A DNA stretch of 36,148 bases from a bacterium (GCA_021811405.1 JAJZOZ010000008.1:1-36148), one strand, 5' to 3'; shown: positions 1 to 8,124, counted from the stretch's first letter. Numbers and translations are program-made. The notes: generated by a model not told the origin, from the sequence alone.

Positions 1-1705
1 AGAACCCGGGCACCGTGGTCCAGCCCAGTATGCCGCCGTCCGCCGCGCCGGCGCTGGCGCTCGCGCTGTAAAGCAGCTGGCCGAGGCCCGAAAGGGCGTC
101 GGCCGCGTCCACGTCGAAGACTGCCCCCGGGTCCGAGGCCAGCCAGCCGGCCGGCGAAGAGGCGTTGTTGGTTATAGTCGGCGGGGTTGTGTCGCGCAGG
201 ACGTAGAAGGCGTCGGGATAGACGGTGCTGTTCCCCGCCGCGTCGTACACCCGCACCGAGACGTAGCTGGTCACCGCCTCCTGTATCGCGTCGAAGACCG
301 GGGCCGGGAGCACCCAGTCCTCGGCGTAGCTGTCGGAATTGATGCCGGTCACCGCGTCGGTCCAGTCGGCCACCGTAGTGCCGCTGAAGCCGGGACCCGT
401 GGAGACCTTGACCTGGAAGCGGTCCAGGCCCGAGCCCAGGTCGGAGAAGTGCACCATGTACGCGCCGCTGGCGGCGCCGCGCCAGTTGTCGTCCCCCCCC
501 TGCAGGTCCGTGACGGACGGAGGGGTGTTGTCGGCGCCGGCCTGCGTGGCCGCGGAACCCAGGTCCAGCCAGGCGCTGGGCCGGCCGATGGTATCCCTGG
601 CGGCTACCCTGAAGTAGTAGAGCCTCCCGGATTCCAGCCCCGTCACGTTATAGGCCGGGCCGGTGAACCAGGCCTTCGGGCCGTAGTCGTCGCCGTTGAA
701 GTCGGAGGAACTGCTGACCTGCACGTAGTATTGCGTGAAGTTGGGATTGCCGTTGGCCGACCACTGCGTCTGCACCGAGGTGGCGTCGGGAACGCCGAGG
801 CCGGGAGGGTTGGGCGCCGGCGGCGCGGCGTAGGTCATCGTGGAGGCGAACGTCGCAACTCCCGAATAGGAGCCGCCCCAGCCGTAGGCGGCCGCACGGT
901 AATAATAGGTGGTGTTGGGACGCAGCCCGGAGGCTTCGAACCAGCTTCCTGTAGTGACCGCGGAATAGTTCACGGTGGTGAAACCGTCCGTGGATTCCGT
1001 TATCGCGTAGCGCGTACCGTACGGGTTGCCGTTATCGTCCCAGATCACCGACAGGGTGGTGGACGAGACCAGCGCGTAGGCCTCGGAGCCGGGAGGCCCG
1101 GGCAGGGTGATGGTGGACAGCGCCACGAAAGCGCTGTCCTGCCCGCCTATGCCGACGGCCCGTACGTGCAGGAAATATGTGGAGTTCGGGACGAGCCCGG
1201 AGTAGAGCGCGGAAACCGCCGTGCCGCTGGACAGGGAGTAAAGCGCGAAGGAATCGTCCCGGGCCAGCTCTGCCCAGTACTCCGTGCCCGCGGCGTTGTT
1301 CCCCTGGCCCCAGCCAGCCGTCACGCTGCTGATGCCGAGGTCGGTGACCGAGAAGGACACCGGCTCGGCGGGCGGCGTGGCGGTGGAGACGGCTGCGCTG
1401 TAAGCGCCCGGATCCGGGTCCGTGGAGACCTTGACCTTGAAGTAGTACCGCATATTCGAGGAAAGCCCGTAATAAGCCGTGGTCTGCTGCCCCAGCGTGA
1501 GCGCGGCGCTCGCTAAAGTGACCGAAAAGGCCGGATCTTCGGAGAAGGCCGCCCAGGGAGTCTCGGTGCCGGGGGTGTCCAGGGTCCAGGCCAGGGATAC
1601 GGAACCGGTAGAAGCCGAGGTGAAGCCCACCCCCGCCGGCACGGCTCCCGTTGCGGCACCAGAAAAGAAGGCAAAGCAAGTCCCTGCCAAAACGGCCTTT
1701 TTCAT
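1..1705 (-). CDS. Secreted fibronectin type III repeat protein (C-terminus beyond left edge)
   Basis: The frame is open from an ATG at 1705 to the left edge, giving 568 codons with no stop, so the 3' end is missing. The N-terminus (MKKAVLAGTCFAFFSGAATG) is a Sec signal peptide; the Cys does not sit in a good lipobox. Four or more FN3-like modules of about 90 residues follow, recognisable by repeated endings of the type 'L.PNTTYYYRAAAYG' and 'LESGRLYYFRVAAR', then Ig-like segments containing 'VSVRVYDAAGNST' and 'LRDTTPPTITNNASSP'. Such modules act as spacers or ligand-binding units in extracellular proteins. No catalytic motif is visible, and the missing C-terminus may carry an anchor or sorting domain. 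The start is chosen for the signal peptide and the adjacent promoter-like AT-rich block. The precise function is unknown. Confidence 0.85.
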   Translation of the reverse strand, partial: MKKAVLAGTCFAFFSGAATGAVPAGVGFTSASTGSVSLAWTLDTPGTETPWAAFSEDPAFSVTLASAALTLGQQTTAYYGLSSNMRYYFKVKVSTDPDPGAYSAAVSTATPPAEPVSFSVTDLGISSVTAGWGQGNNAAGTEYWAELARDDSFALYSLSSGTAVSALYSGLVPNSTYFLHVRAVGIGGQDSAFVALSTITLPGPPGSEAYALVSSTTLSVIWDDNGNPYGTRYAITESTDGFTTVNYSAVTTGSWFEASGLRPNTTYYYRAAAYGWGGSYSGVATFASTMTYAAPPAPNPPGLGVPDATSVQTQWSANGNPNFTQYYVQVSSSSDFNGDDYGPKAWFTGPAYNVTGLESGRLYYFRVAARDTIGRPSAWLDLGSAATQAGADNTPPSVTDLQGGDDNWRGAASGAYMVHFSDLGSGLDRFQVKVSTGPGFSGTTVADWTDAVTGINSDSYAEDWVLPAPVFDAIQEAVTSYVSVRVYDAAGNSTVYPDAFYVLRDTTPPTITNNASSPAGWLASDPGAVFDVDAADALSGLGQLLYSASASAGAADGGILGWTTVPGF

Positions 1706-1712
1706 TCCACCC

Positions 1713-1730
1713 TATATTATAGATAATATA
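1713..1730 (-). promoter_or_regulatory. Palindromic AT-rich promoter core upstream of the FN3 gene
   Basis: TATATTATAGATAATATA is an 8+2+8 perfect inverted repeat in an otherwise GC-rich gap (1706-1811). On the minus strand it contains TATAAT (1721-1716), only 10 nt before the ATG at 1705, so the predicted 5' leader is only a few nucleotides. The symmetry could also serve an operator. The rest of the gap holds only a weak hairpin (1794-1809) downstream of the LUD gene. Confidence 0.55.
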
Positions 1731-1811
1731 GCCGGAAGGGGTAAGGTGACTGGAGATACGTTTGACGGAAGTTACAGATATCCCCGGCCCCGCCCGCCAG
1801 GACAGGCGGTC

Positions 1812-2450
1812 TCAGAACCCCAGCTCTTCGTTCACCAGCAGCACGGTTATGTCCGCCGGCCAGGGCTTCTTCCAGAGTATGGTGGCGGCGTTGCAGATGC
1901 GGGAAGGAGAGGCGCAGTCCGCGCACCGCCCGGTCTTTACGCAGGGATTGTCCTTGGAGAGCCTGACGTTATTGGCTATGGCGGCGGTATCGCGTGAGCG
2001 CCGGAGCCCCTCCTCCTGGTCCTTCGAAAGCTTGTTGACCCCTGCGATGAGCACCAGACGCCTGGGCCCCCAGGTGACCGCGGCGCCGCGGTTCCCGTTG
2101 GCGTCCACGAAGACGAGCTTGCCGTCCATCGTAACGGCCTGCGGCGAAGCGAGGTAGATGTCCGAGCCTAGCGCCTCAAGCCAGACGGCGCGCCGCTGCT
2201 CGGCATCCATCCCGGGCTTGTGGGTGACTATGGTATTCCCGGCCTTTTCGAGCGCCGCGGGCAGGCCCAGGGCCTGGACGGTCATCGAGCCTCCCAGCCC
2301 CACCTTCCTGCCGCTGCCGGCCGGCTTCAGGGCCGCGTCCGCGGCTTCCCGGCCGGAAGCGTATACCTCGGCCGAAAAACCGTTGGCGCGCAGCGCCCTG
2401 GCGGCGTTCTCCAGCCTCGTGCGGTTCAGAGCCTCTATCTGCTGCTCCAT
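1812..2450 (-). CDS. LUD-domain (LutC/YkgG-type, DUF162) protein
   Basis: This 212-residue protein matches the LUD superfamily ('lactate utilization protein' C-like). It has the glycine-rich 'KVGLGGSMTVQALG' segment, 'DIYLASPQAVTMDGKLVFVDANGNRGAAV' (split across residues about 110-140) and 'RLVLIAGVNKL'. A C-terminal cluster CVKTGRCADCASPSRIC (C-x5-C-x2-C-x6-C) could bind a metal or Fe-S centre; similar clusters occur in stand-alone members of this family. The start at 2450 is preferred over an in-frame upstream ATG because AGGGAGAA lies at proper spacing before it. The Fe-S partners LutA and LutB are not in the window, so a role in lactate oxidation is not supported. No signal peptide; cytoplasmic. 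Substrate unknown. Confidence 0.8.
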   Translation of the reverse strand: MEQQIEALNRTRLENAARALRANGFSAEVYASGREAADAALKPAGSGRKVGLGGSMTVQALGLPAALEKAGNTIVTHKPGMDAEQRRAVWLEALGSDIYLASPQAVTMDGKLVFVDANGNRGAAVTWGPRRLVLIAGVNKLSKDQEEGLRRSRDTAAIANNVRLSKDNPCVKTGRCADCASPSRICNAATILWKKPWPADITVLLVNEELGF

Positions 2451-2472
2451 AAGTTCTCCCTGTCCCCTCATG

Positions 2473-2505
2473 AAAACGCCCCGGGCCTTGGGGGCCCCGG
2501 GGCGT
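2473..2505 (-). terminator. Intrinsic terminator after the coiled-coil gene
   Basis: A strong GC hairpin (arms about 2476-2487 and 2493-2505) is followed on the minus strand by TTTT (2476-2473). It sits between the stop at 2525 and the LUD start at 2450, so the LUD gene is either transcribed by readthrough or has its own promoter, which I could not identify. Confidence 0.75.
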
Positions 2506-2524
2506 CCGTGCCGGGCCTCCGGCG

Positions 2525-3175
2525 TCAGGGCTGCGTCCTGCGCACCAGCTCCTGCGCGTCCCAGCGCAGGTCGCGGGTCTTCCACTGTATATCGCGGCAG
2601 GCGCGGCTGAGATCGGAAGCGTTCCACTGCGCGTCGTAGCCTATCAGCTTGGGGTCGATGCGGCGCACGGTGGCCTCCAGGCTCTGGGCGGCGTTCAGCA
2701 CGTCGAACTGGAAGCGGTTGTCCAGGTCGCGGGCGTCCCACTCTATGTCGCGGGCCAGCTGGCTGAGCTTGTCGTCCTTGACGGCCTTGTTCTGCAGGTC
2801 CTTGATCTCGAACGCGAGACGCTGCAGGTCGCTGACGCGGCGGTCCATGTCGGACTTCATCCGGCGCAGGTCGCCGGCGAAGAAGGCGTTCGAGGAGCCC
2901 TGCTCTATGCGGCGCGCGTCCGACTCCAGGCGGCTGATGTCGCTGCGCAGCCAGGTGGTATCGTTCTCTATGCGGGAGAGGTCGTTCTTGAACTGCTGGA
3001 ACCTGTAGACCAGCTCCTGAGGGACTTCGTCCTTCTGGACGGCCGGGGCCGGTACGGGCTGGGGCTCGGCCGCGGACGCCAGGTCCGGCAGCTTCAGCTG
3101 GTCGAGCCGGAAATCAACGGCATAGGCGGAGACCGCCGGGAAAAGAACCGAAACCGCTATTATCAGTCGCTTCAT
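2525..3175 (-). CDS. Periplasmic coiled-coil protein of unknown function
   Basis: This 216-residue protein starts with signal peptide MKRLIIAVSVLFPAVSAYA. A short proline-rich linker (about 35-50) is followed by a long charged helical region rich in D, R, E and K with heptad-like spacing (about 55-210), predicted as coiled coil. A W-[DK]-[AT]-R-D-L type motif recurs towards the C-terminus ('EWDARDL', 'QWNASDL', 'QWKTRDL', 'RWDAQEL'), suggesting an internal helical repeat. I recognise no family. It has its own promoter-like TATAAT and a good ribosome site, and ends at a terminator, so it is probably monocistronic. The protein is likely periplasmic and structural or scaffolding, but that is inference. 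Confidence 0.8.
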   Translation of the reverse strand: MKRLIIAVSVLFPAVSAYAVDFRLDQLKLPDLASAAEPQPVPAPAVQKDEVPQELVYRFQQFKNDLSRIENDTTWLRSDISRLESDARRIEQGSSNAFFAGDLRRMKSDMDRRVSDLQRLAFEIKDLQNKAVKDDKLSQLARDIEWDARDLDNRFQFDVLNAAQSLEATVRRIDPKLIGYDAQWNASDLSRACRDIQWKTRDLRWDAQELVRRTQP

Positions 3176-3214
3176 CCTCTATCCTCCCGAATTTAAGACG
3201 TTTGAAGTATTATA
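3176..3214 (-). promoter_or_regulatory. Promoter -10 and Shine-Dalgarno of the coiled-coil gene
   Basis: TATAAT lies on the minus strand at 3214-3209, and a purine-rich Shine-Dalgarno (GGGAGGATAGAGG, 3188-3176) precedes the ATG at 3175. This is a normally leadered gene with an untranslated region of about 25-30 nt, in contrast to the apparently leaderless starts elsewhere in the window. Confidence 0.6.
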
Positions 3215-3245
3215 CGCTTCGCAGGCTGACGGCGTAAGCGTCTTT

Positions 3246-3268
3246 GGACCCAGCCAGTGGCCGGGTCC
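3246..3268 (-). terminator. Hairpin downstream of the pullulanase gene
   Basis: GGACCC-A-GCC-AGT-GGC-C-GGGTCC forms a hairpin 6 nt past the pullulanase stop codon. The minus strand has no real T-tract after it (AAAGACGC), so it may act as an mRNA 3' stabiliser or a weak/Rho-assisted terminator. Confidence 0.5.
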
Positions 3269-3274
3269 TTTGGC

Positions 3275-5761
3275 CTATTTCTGCCGCAGCACGGCCAGCG
3301 AAAGCGGCTCCACCATGACGTTCCCCGAGACCGGGGCGCCGGGGTCCTTCGCCAGCCCCTCCGGGCCAAAAGCCCTCAGCCACTTGCCGCCGGGCAGCGC
3401 GAAACTGCGGGGCTTCTTCTCCGGGTTGACCAGCACCACTATGCGCCCCCAGGGGTCCCCCACCTTCCCGCCGTAAAGCTGGTAAGCGATGGCCGGGGAC
3501 TCTATCTTCAGGCCGAGCTGTTCGTAGAACTTCAGGTTCTCGCGCACCTCGGTCTCCGTCTTCATGCGGAAGGCCGGATGCGCCTTGCGCATGGCGATCA
3601 GGTCGCGATAATAGGAGAAGACAGCGAAGTTCTTCTTCTTGCGGTCCCAGTCCAGCTTGTTGACGGCGTCCGGCAGGTTGTAGGAATTATCCTCCCCTCC
3701 CTTCGTGCGCAGGAACTCTTCGCCGGCGTGCAGGAACGGGATGCCCTGGGAGGTCAGCACCAGCGCGTTGGCGAGCTTGTCCATCGCCACCTTGACGGCG
3801 TAAGGCTCGTCGGGCACGGACAGGTCTATCCGGTCCCACAGCGTGTGGTTGTCGTGGCAGGAGACGTAGTTCATGGTCTCCAGCGGCCCGTCGGTAAAGT
3901 CGTCCACGGCCCCGCGGATGCCGCGCATCACGGCTTCCCTGTTGCGCGCGGCCTCTACGTAGCCCAGGTCCTTCAGCGAGAAGACGCTGCCCTTTACGGC
4001 GTCGCGGAAGCCGTCGTTGAACACCGCGTAGCCTTTGGAGCGCTGGCTGCCCTTGCCCACGCCGTTGACCGGCGAGTCCCCGGCCTTCCACGGCTCGCCG
4101 TAGACGATGATGTCCGGCTTCTCCTTCTTCAGCGCGGCCATTACAGCGTCGGCGGTGCCGGTGTCCATCAGGCCCATCAGGTCGAAGCGGAACCCGTCCA
4201 CCTTGTAGTCGCGCACCCAGTGCAGCAGGCTGTCCACTATGAACTTCCTGGCCATCGGCGCCTCGGTGCGGATCTCGTTGCCGCAGCCGGAGCCGTTGTA
4301 ATAAGTGCCGTCGGGCTTCACGCGGTAGTAGTAGTCCATCGCCGCCGCGTTGAAGTTATAGACGCTGGCGCGGGTCTCGGCGGTATGGTTGTAGACCACG
4401 TCCATTATCACCTTGAGCCCTTTCCGGTGGAAGGCGTCGACCATGGCCTTGACCTCCCGCACCCGCGAGCCGTCCGACGGGTCGGTGGCGTAGGAGCCCT
4501 CCGGGGAGTTGTAGTTCACCGGCATGTAGCCCCAGTTGTAGGAGGACGTGCTGTCGCCGTTCTCGAAGTCCTCTATCGGCAGGATATGGACGGCGTTGAC
4601 GCCCAGCTCCTTGATGTGGTCCAGACCGGTGGTTATGTCCGGGAAATCAGTGTTCCGCGTGCCGGACTCGGCGGCGCCCAGGTATTTCCCCTTGTTCTTC
4701 ACGCCGGAACGCGGGTCCATCGTGAGGTCGCGCAGATGCACCTCGTAGACCACCGCCTCGGAGCGGTCGAACGACGGGCCGGCCGCCACCGGCGTCGAGT
4801 CGGTGAACACCAGGGCGCGGCCGGCGTCGCCGGTCACGCAGGCGGCGTACGGGTCCAGGCCCTCGTAGACCTTGCCGTTCTGAACGGTCCTGACCCGGTA
4901 GGACTTCCCCTCGAGCGGGAAACCGAAATCCTTTTCCCATACCCCGTTGCCGACGGGCTCCATGGCGTAGACGGCAGGGGCCGTTGCGTCCGGGCCGTAG
5001 ACCAGCGCCTCGGCCTTAGCCGCGTACGGGGCGAAGAGGCGCAGCACGGGGCTCTTCGGGTCCCCGGAGAGGCCCATCGGCAGGGCGGAGTAGAATTCCG
5101 GGCCGTAGACCAGGTCCCCCAGCCGCAGAGCGGCCGAGCCCAGGCCGGGCGCCGTCAGCGAGTATTTTCCGGAGTTGATATCCGCGTAGTCCGCGGCCAG
5201 CCCCGGGAAGGTGAGCAGCGCCGCGCGGGAATAGCCGCCGCCGGCCGGCTCGACCGAGGCCGGCCTGAACGTCTCGCTGCCGCGCGTCAGGCGGAAGTCC
5301 TGGGAGGAAAGGAAGCCCTTGTCCAGCGGCCTTGTAAAGGCCGCCCGCACGACGCCGGCGGAGTCCAGCCAGGCGCCGGTCACGGCCGTGGAGATGGCCG
5401 GCGGCGCGGAATAAACCTTCTGGTCGCCCTCCAGCAGGTATATCTCGCCCTGCCTGGCCGCGTCGAGGATCCGGTCCGGGGCGTCCTTGTCGGCCCAGTT
5501 CCCCTTGCGCGGCAGGAAGCCGGTCCTTTTGCCGGAAAGCCCGCTGGCGTCGAGGTCCAGCTCGAAGAAGGCGCCGTAAGGGCCTTCTCCGGCAGGCTGC
5601 AGCTCGAAGCCGGGCTTCTTCTCCGACTCGTTCCAGACCCAGAGGTTCCAGCCCTGGTACGACCTGTCCAGGCGGCTGTAATGTATCACCAGCTTGTCGG
5701 CGGCTGAAAGCGGTTTTGGCATAATAACGGCTCCGATCAATATCAGTTGCAGAAGCTTCAT
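3275..5761 (-). CDS. pulA: Secreted type I pullulanase (GH13_14)
   Basis: This 828-residue alpha-1,6-glucan debranching enzyme hydrolyses pullulan or branched limit dextrins outside the cytoplasm. Signal peptide MKLLQLILIGAVIMPKPLSA is followed by a CBM41-like module ('VIHYSRLDRSYQGWNLWVW'), a CBM48-like region (about 230-330) and the GH13 barrel. The pullulanase signature YNWGYMPVNYNSPEGSY is present. The catalytic triad is visible: nucleophile D527 (GFRFDLMG), acid/base E556 (IIVYGEPW) and D637 (SCHDNHTLWDR). The start at 5761 is chosen for the signal peptide and an AGGGGACC ribosome site; the frame stays open further upstream but would give an unlikely N-terminus lying in the divergent gene. 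It is divergent from a second putative glycosidase. A short C-terminal beta domain ends the protein. Confidence 0.93.
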   Translation of the reverse strand: MKLLQLILIGAVIMPKPLSAADKLVIHYSRLDRSYQGWNLWVWNESEKKPGFELQPAGEGPYGAFFELDLDASGLSGKRTGFLPRKGNWADKDAPDRILDAARQGEIYLLEGDQKVYSAPPAISTAVTGAWLDSAGVVRAAFTRPLDKGFLSSQDFRLTRGSETFRPASVEPAGGGYSRAALLTFPGLAADYADINSGKYSLTAPGLGSAALRLGDLVYGPEFYSALPMGLSGDPKSPVLRLFAPYAAKAEALVYGPDATAPAVYAMEPVGNGVWEKDFGFPLEGKSYRVRTVQNGKVYEGLDPYAACVTGDAGRALVFTDSTPVAAGPSFDRSEAVVYEVHLRDLTMDPRSGVKNKGKYLGAAESGTRNTDFPDITTGLDHIKELGVNAVHILPIEDFENGDSTSSYNWGYMPVNYNSPEGSYATDPSDGSRVREVKAMVDAFHRKGLKVIMDVVYNHTAETRASVYNFNAAAMDYYYRVKPDGTYYNGSGCGNEIRTEAPMARKFIVDSLLHWVRDYKVDGFRFDLMGLMDTGTADAVMAALKKEKPDIIVYGEPWKAGDSPVNGVGKGSQRSKGYAVFNDGFRDAVKGSVFSLKDLGYVEAARNREAVMRGIRGAVDDFTDGPLETMNYVSCHDNHTLWDRIDLSVPDEPYAVKVAMDKLANALVLTSQGIPFLHAGEEFLRTKGGEDNSYNLPDAVNKLDWDRKKKNFAVFSYYRDLIAMRKAHPAFRMKTETEVRENLKFYEQLGLKIESPAIAYQLYGGKVGDPWGRIVVLVNPEKKPRSFALPGGKWLRAFGPEGLAKDPGAPVSGNVMVEPLSLAVLRQK

Positions 5762-5801
5762 TGTCAGGTCCCCTTTAGCGTTCCGTTTAATTGTAAAATA
5801 T
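5762..5801. promoter_or_regulatory. Compact divergent promoter between pulA and the DUF4015 gene
   Basis: Forty bases separate the two start codons. On the minus strand TACAAT (5795-5790) and AGGGGACC serve pulA. On the plus strand TGTAAAAT includes TAAAAT (5794-5799). The two -10 candidates overlap by two bases. The plus-strand -10 lies 2 nt before ATG 5802 but 8 nt before ATG 5808, favouring a leaderless start at 5808. Confidence 0.5.
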
Positions 5802-6932
5802 ATGCCTATGCTCCTTACAGCGCTTTTTTTGCTTCTCGCCGCTCCCTCCCGCGCGGCTGATCCCGCCATAGTCTCCTCTGCCCCGGCCAGGGTGGAGATC
5901 TCCACCGCCGAGATACGCTCGCTGGTCCTCTCCTCCCCGCCCATACGCGGCATACACCTGACCTCCTGGGGGGCCGGGTCCGAGAGGAACCGCAGGGAGC
6001 TTATAAAGAAGATCTCCGGCTCGGTCATAAACACCGTGGTCGTCGCGATCAAGGAGACCGACGGGAAGGTGTACATACCGGGCATCCAGAAAGCGGAGAA
6101 GTTCCGCACCTACACCGGCGCCATCACCAGGCCCGAGGAGATGCTGAAGGATTTCAAAAAGGCCGGCCTCTACACCGTGGCCCGCATCGTCGTCTTCAAG
6201 GACCAGATACTCCCCAGGGAGCGCCCGGACCTCGCCGTGCGCGAGCCTGGCGGCGGTCTCTGGCGCAGCAGCAACAAGGCCACCTGGATGGACCCCTATA
6301 ACCGCGAGGTCTGGGCCTATATCCTCGACATCGCCGAGCGCTGCGCGCAGCTGGGCTTCGACGAGATCCAGTTCGACTACCTGCGCTACCCGTCGGAAGG
6401 CAACACTTCCCTCTGCCGCTATTCCAAAACGCACAACCGGCATACCGCGATAGCCAACCTGCGCGATTTCCTGGACTACGCCCGCAGGCGCCTGACGCCG
6501 TACAAGGTGAAGATGTCCGCCGACGTGTTCGGCCTGACCACCTCGGCCACGGACGACATGGGCATAGGCCAGGACCTGAAAACCCTCGCCTCGGGCGCCG
6601 ATTACATCTACCCGATGATGTACCCCTCGCATTACGGCCCCGGCTGCTACGGCCTGAAGAACCCGAACGCCAGCCCCTACAGGGTGATCAACCACGGGCT
6701 GAAGGACGCCATGGCCCGGCTCGGCACGGATTTCGCCAAGGTACGCCCGTACCTGCAGGATTTCTCCCTCTTCGGCGTGCACTACGGCCCGTCGGAGGTG
6801 CGCGCGCAGCTGATCGCCGCGCGCCTCAACATGCTGGAGAGCTGGGTGCTCTGGAACCCGGCCAACAAGTACACCTGGTCCGCCCTCACCCCGCATTCCT
6901 ACCGGGCTTTCGTGGACCCGTCCTACAAATAA
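5802..6932 (+). CDS. Secreted putative glycoside hydrolase, DUF4015 (PF13200-like)
   Basis: This protein of about 376 residues has a short hydrophobic leader (MLLTALFLLLAAPSRAAD) and a predicted TIM-barrel domain of the DUF4015 'putative glycosyl hydrolase' family. Family-like segments are 'PIRGIHLTSWGAG', 'VVVAIKETDGKVYIPG', 'ARIVVFKDQILP', 'TWMDPYNREVWAYILDIA', 'GFDEIQFDYLRYP', 'KMSADVFGLTTSATDDMGIG', 'ADYIYPMMYPSHYG' and 'VRPYLQDFS'. The acidic residues in FDEIQFDYLRYP are the likely active-site neighbourhood by analogy with related barrels. No substrate is established for most members. The start could be 5802 or 5808; the promoter spacing favours 5808. It shares a divergent promoter region with pullulanase, suggesting a role in carbohydrate metabolism, but that link is inference. 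Confidence 0.85.
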   Translation: MPMLLTALFLLLAAPSRAADPAIVSSAPARVEISTAEIRSLVLSSPPIRGIHLTSWGAGSERNRRELIKKISGSVINTVVVAIKETDGKVYIPGIQKAEKFRTYTGAITRPEEMLKDFKKAGLYTVARIVVFKDQILPRERPDLAVREPGGGLWRSSNKATWMDPYNREVWAYILDIAERCAQLGFDEIQFDYLRYPSEGNTSLCRYSKTHNRHTAIANLRDFLDYARRRLTPYKVKMSADVFGLTTSATDDMGIGQDLKTLASGADYIYPMMYPSHYGPGCYGLKNPNASPYRVINHGLKDAMARLGTDFAKVRPYLQDFSLFGVHYGPSEVRAQLIAARLNMLESWVLWNPANKYTWSALTPHSYRAFVDPSYK

Positions 6933-6935
6933 GAA

Positions 6936-6957
6936 CCCCCGGCCGCGGGGCCGGGGG
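6936..6957. terminator. Symmetric hairpin between convergent genes
   Basis: CCCCCGGCC-GCGG-GGCCGGGGG is a perfect 9-bp GC stem 4 nt after the DUF4015 stop and 20 nt from the end of the minus-strand tocopherol-cyclase-like gene. There is no T-tract on either side. It is likely a 3'-end hairpin serving both convergent units. Confidence 0.55.
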
Positions 6958-6976
6958 CGCCGTAAGCCGCGCCGGC

Positions 6977-8122
6977 TCAGCGCAGCGGGACCTTCGCCCC
7001 GAAGAGGCGGTGGAACTCCTGCGGGGAGCCCGAGCCGAACTCTATGCCGCCCTCGTCGGACTCCAGGTCCGCGATGAGCTTCCGGCCGGAGTACAGCTTC
7101 ACCCTGATGGTGCCCAGCAGCGCCTCGTAATCGTAGAACTCCCGGCCCTGCGGCGCCATGAACTTCAGCAGCAGGAACTTCTCCGCCGGCGCGTACGCGG
7201 AGATCTCTATGCGCTCGCCGCGCCCGTTGGCCGCCCGGACTTCCCACTTCCCGTAGTTCACGTCGAGCTTGATGTAGTCCCCGCTGCCCAGGCGGAAGGC
7301 GTACTCGCGCCCGCCGTAGCGGAACCCTATCCCCATGGCGTTTGGGAGGCTCATCCCGCCTATGACCTTCGGCTCGCCGCCGCCGGCGGCCAGCGCCGCG
7401 CCGGGGGCGCCCCTGAAATTATTGGAGACCAGCCAGGTCCACCACTTCGGGAAGCTCCGTCCCCAGTTGCGGTCCTGGTAGGCGGGAACGCGGTCCAGCC
7501 GGTAGGTCCTGCCGTTCCAGGACACCTCGCCCGTCATATAGGCGGAAGCCTGCGCCGGGTACCAGTAGATGTTGGAAAGACCCTGCGGGTACATGGTCCA
7601 GCCCATCGCGTTGAAGCCCCAGTCCTTCTCGACCTTCAGGTCCCACGACGCCTGCCCGCCTCCCGGCAGAGGCATGACGCCCTTCAGGGCCTTATCGGTG
7701 GCCGAATTGCGGCCCACCCGCACGAACGTCGAGGAAGCGGACGCCGAGAAAGCGCTGACCGGGAAAGCCTGCTCCGCGGTTTCCCCCTCCCCGAAGTTAC
7801 CGGCGCTGACATAGGAGCGGGAAGCCGCGGAAGCCTGGGCTGTGTCGCCGGGATTCACGACGCCGTAGCAGAAGTAGAAGGCCTGGCCGGTCCCGGGCAG
7901 CACGGCCTTGTAGTACCACCATTCGTACCAGTCGCCGGGGCGGCCGTCCCAGATCAGCGCGTTGTAGCCGGCCTGGGAAAGGCCGGGGCGGCCGGGAACG
8001 GACAGGGCCAGCGGGCGCGGCACCCGCGGTACCGCGGCGGCGCCCGGAAGGGAGTCCAGCGCGGGCCCGGCGAGGAGCGGCGAGTTCAGGAGCAGGCAGC
8101 AGGCGGCGGCGAGGGCGCGCAC
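6977..8122 (-). CDS. Tocopherol cyclase-like / CrtC-type lipocalin-fold protein
   Basis: This 381-residue protein contains the signature 'WDGRPGDWYEWWYYKAV' and 'GQAFYFCYGVVNPGD', then 'GWTMYPQGLSNIYWYP', 'AYQDRNWGRSFPKWWTWL' and 'GGMSLPNAMGIGFRYGG'. These are typical of the tocopherol cyclase-like/hydroxyneurosporene synthase superfamily of double lipocalin-like barrels, which act on isoprenoid or other hydrophobic substrates. A hydrophobic leader (RALAAACCLLLNSPLLAGPA) indicates export. The start is a GTG at 8122, 2 nt after the upstream stop, with GAGGGG as ribosome site; no suitable ATG exists. It is the last gene of a three-gene unit with a phosphopentomutase homologue and a membrane methyltransferase. 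Actual tocopherol synthesis is not supported because no other tocopherol genes are visible. Confidence 0.8.
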   Translation of the reverse strand: MRALAAACCLLLNSPLLAGPALDSLPGAAAVPRVPRPLALSVPGRPGLSQAGYNALIWDGRPGDWYEWWYYKAVLPGTGQAFYFCYGVVNPGDTAQASAASRSYVSAGNFGEGETAEQAFPVSAFSASASSTFVRVGRNSATDKALKGVMPLPGGGQASWDLKVEKDWGFNAMGWTMYPQGLSNIYWYPAQASAYMTGEVSWNGRTYRLDRVPAYQDRNWGRSFPKWWTWLVSNNFRGAPGAALAAGGGEPKVIGGMSLPNAMGIGFRYGGREYAFRLGSGDYIKLDVNYGKWEVRAANGRGERIEISAYAPAEKFLLLKFMAPQGREFYDYEALLGTIRVKLYSGRKLIADLESDEGGIEFGSGSPQEFHRLFGAKVPLR

Positions 8123-8124
8123 GA

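Noticed and set aside
449-1516. 355-codon plus-strand open frame near the left edge
   Set aside because: It is antisense to the FN3 gene, whose minus-strand frame stays open to the edge and encodes clear FN3 repeats and a signal peptide.
3257-5707. Long 816-codon open frame on the plus strand
   Set aside because: It lies antisense to the pullulanase gene, has low-complexity V/H/R/G-rich translation typical of the complementary strand of GC-rich genes, and shows no motif. The pullulanase frame has all its catalytic residues.
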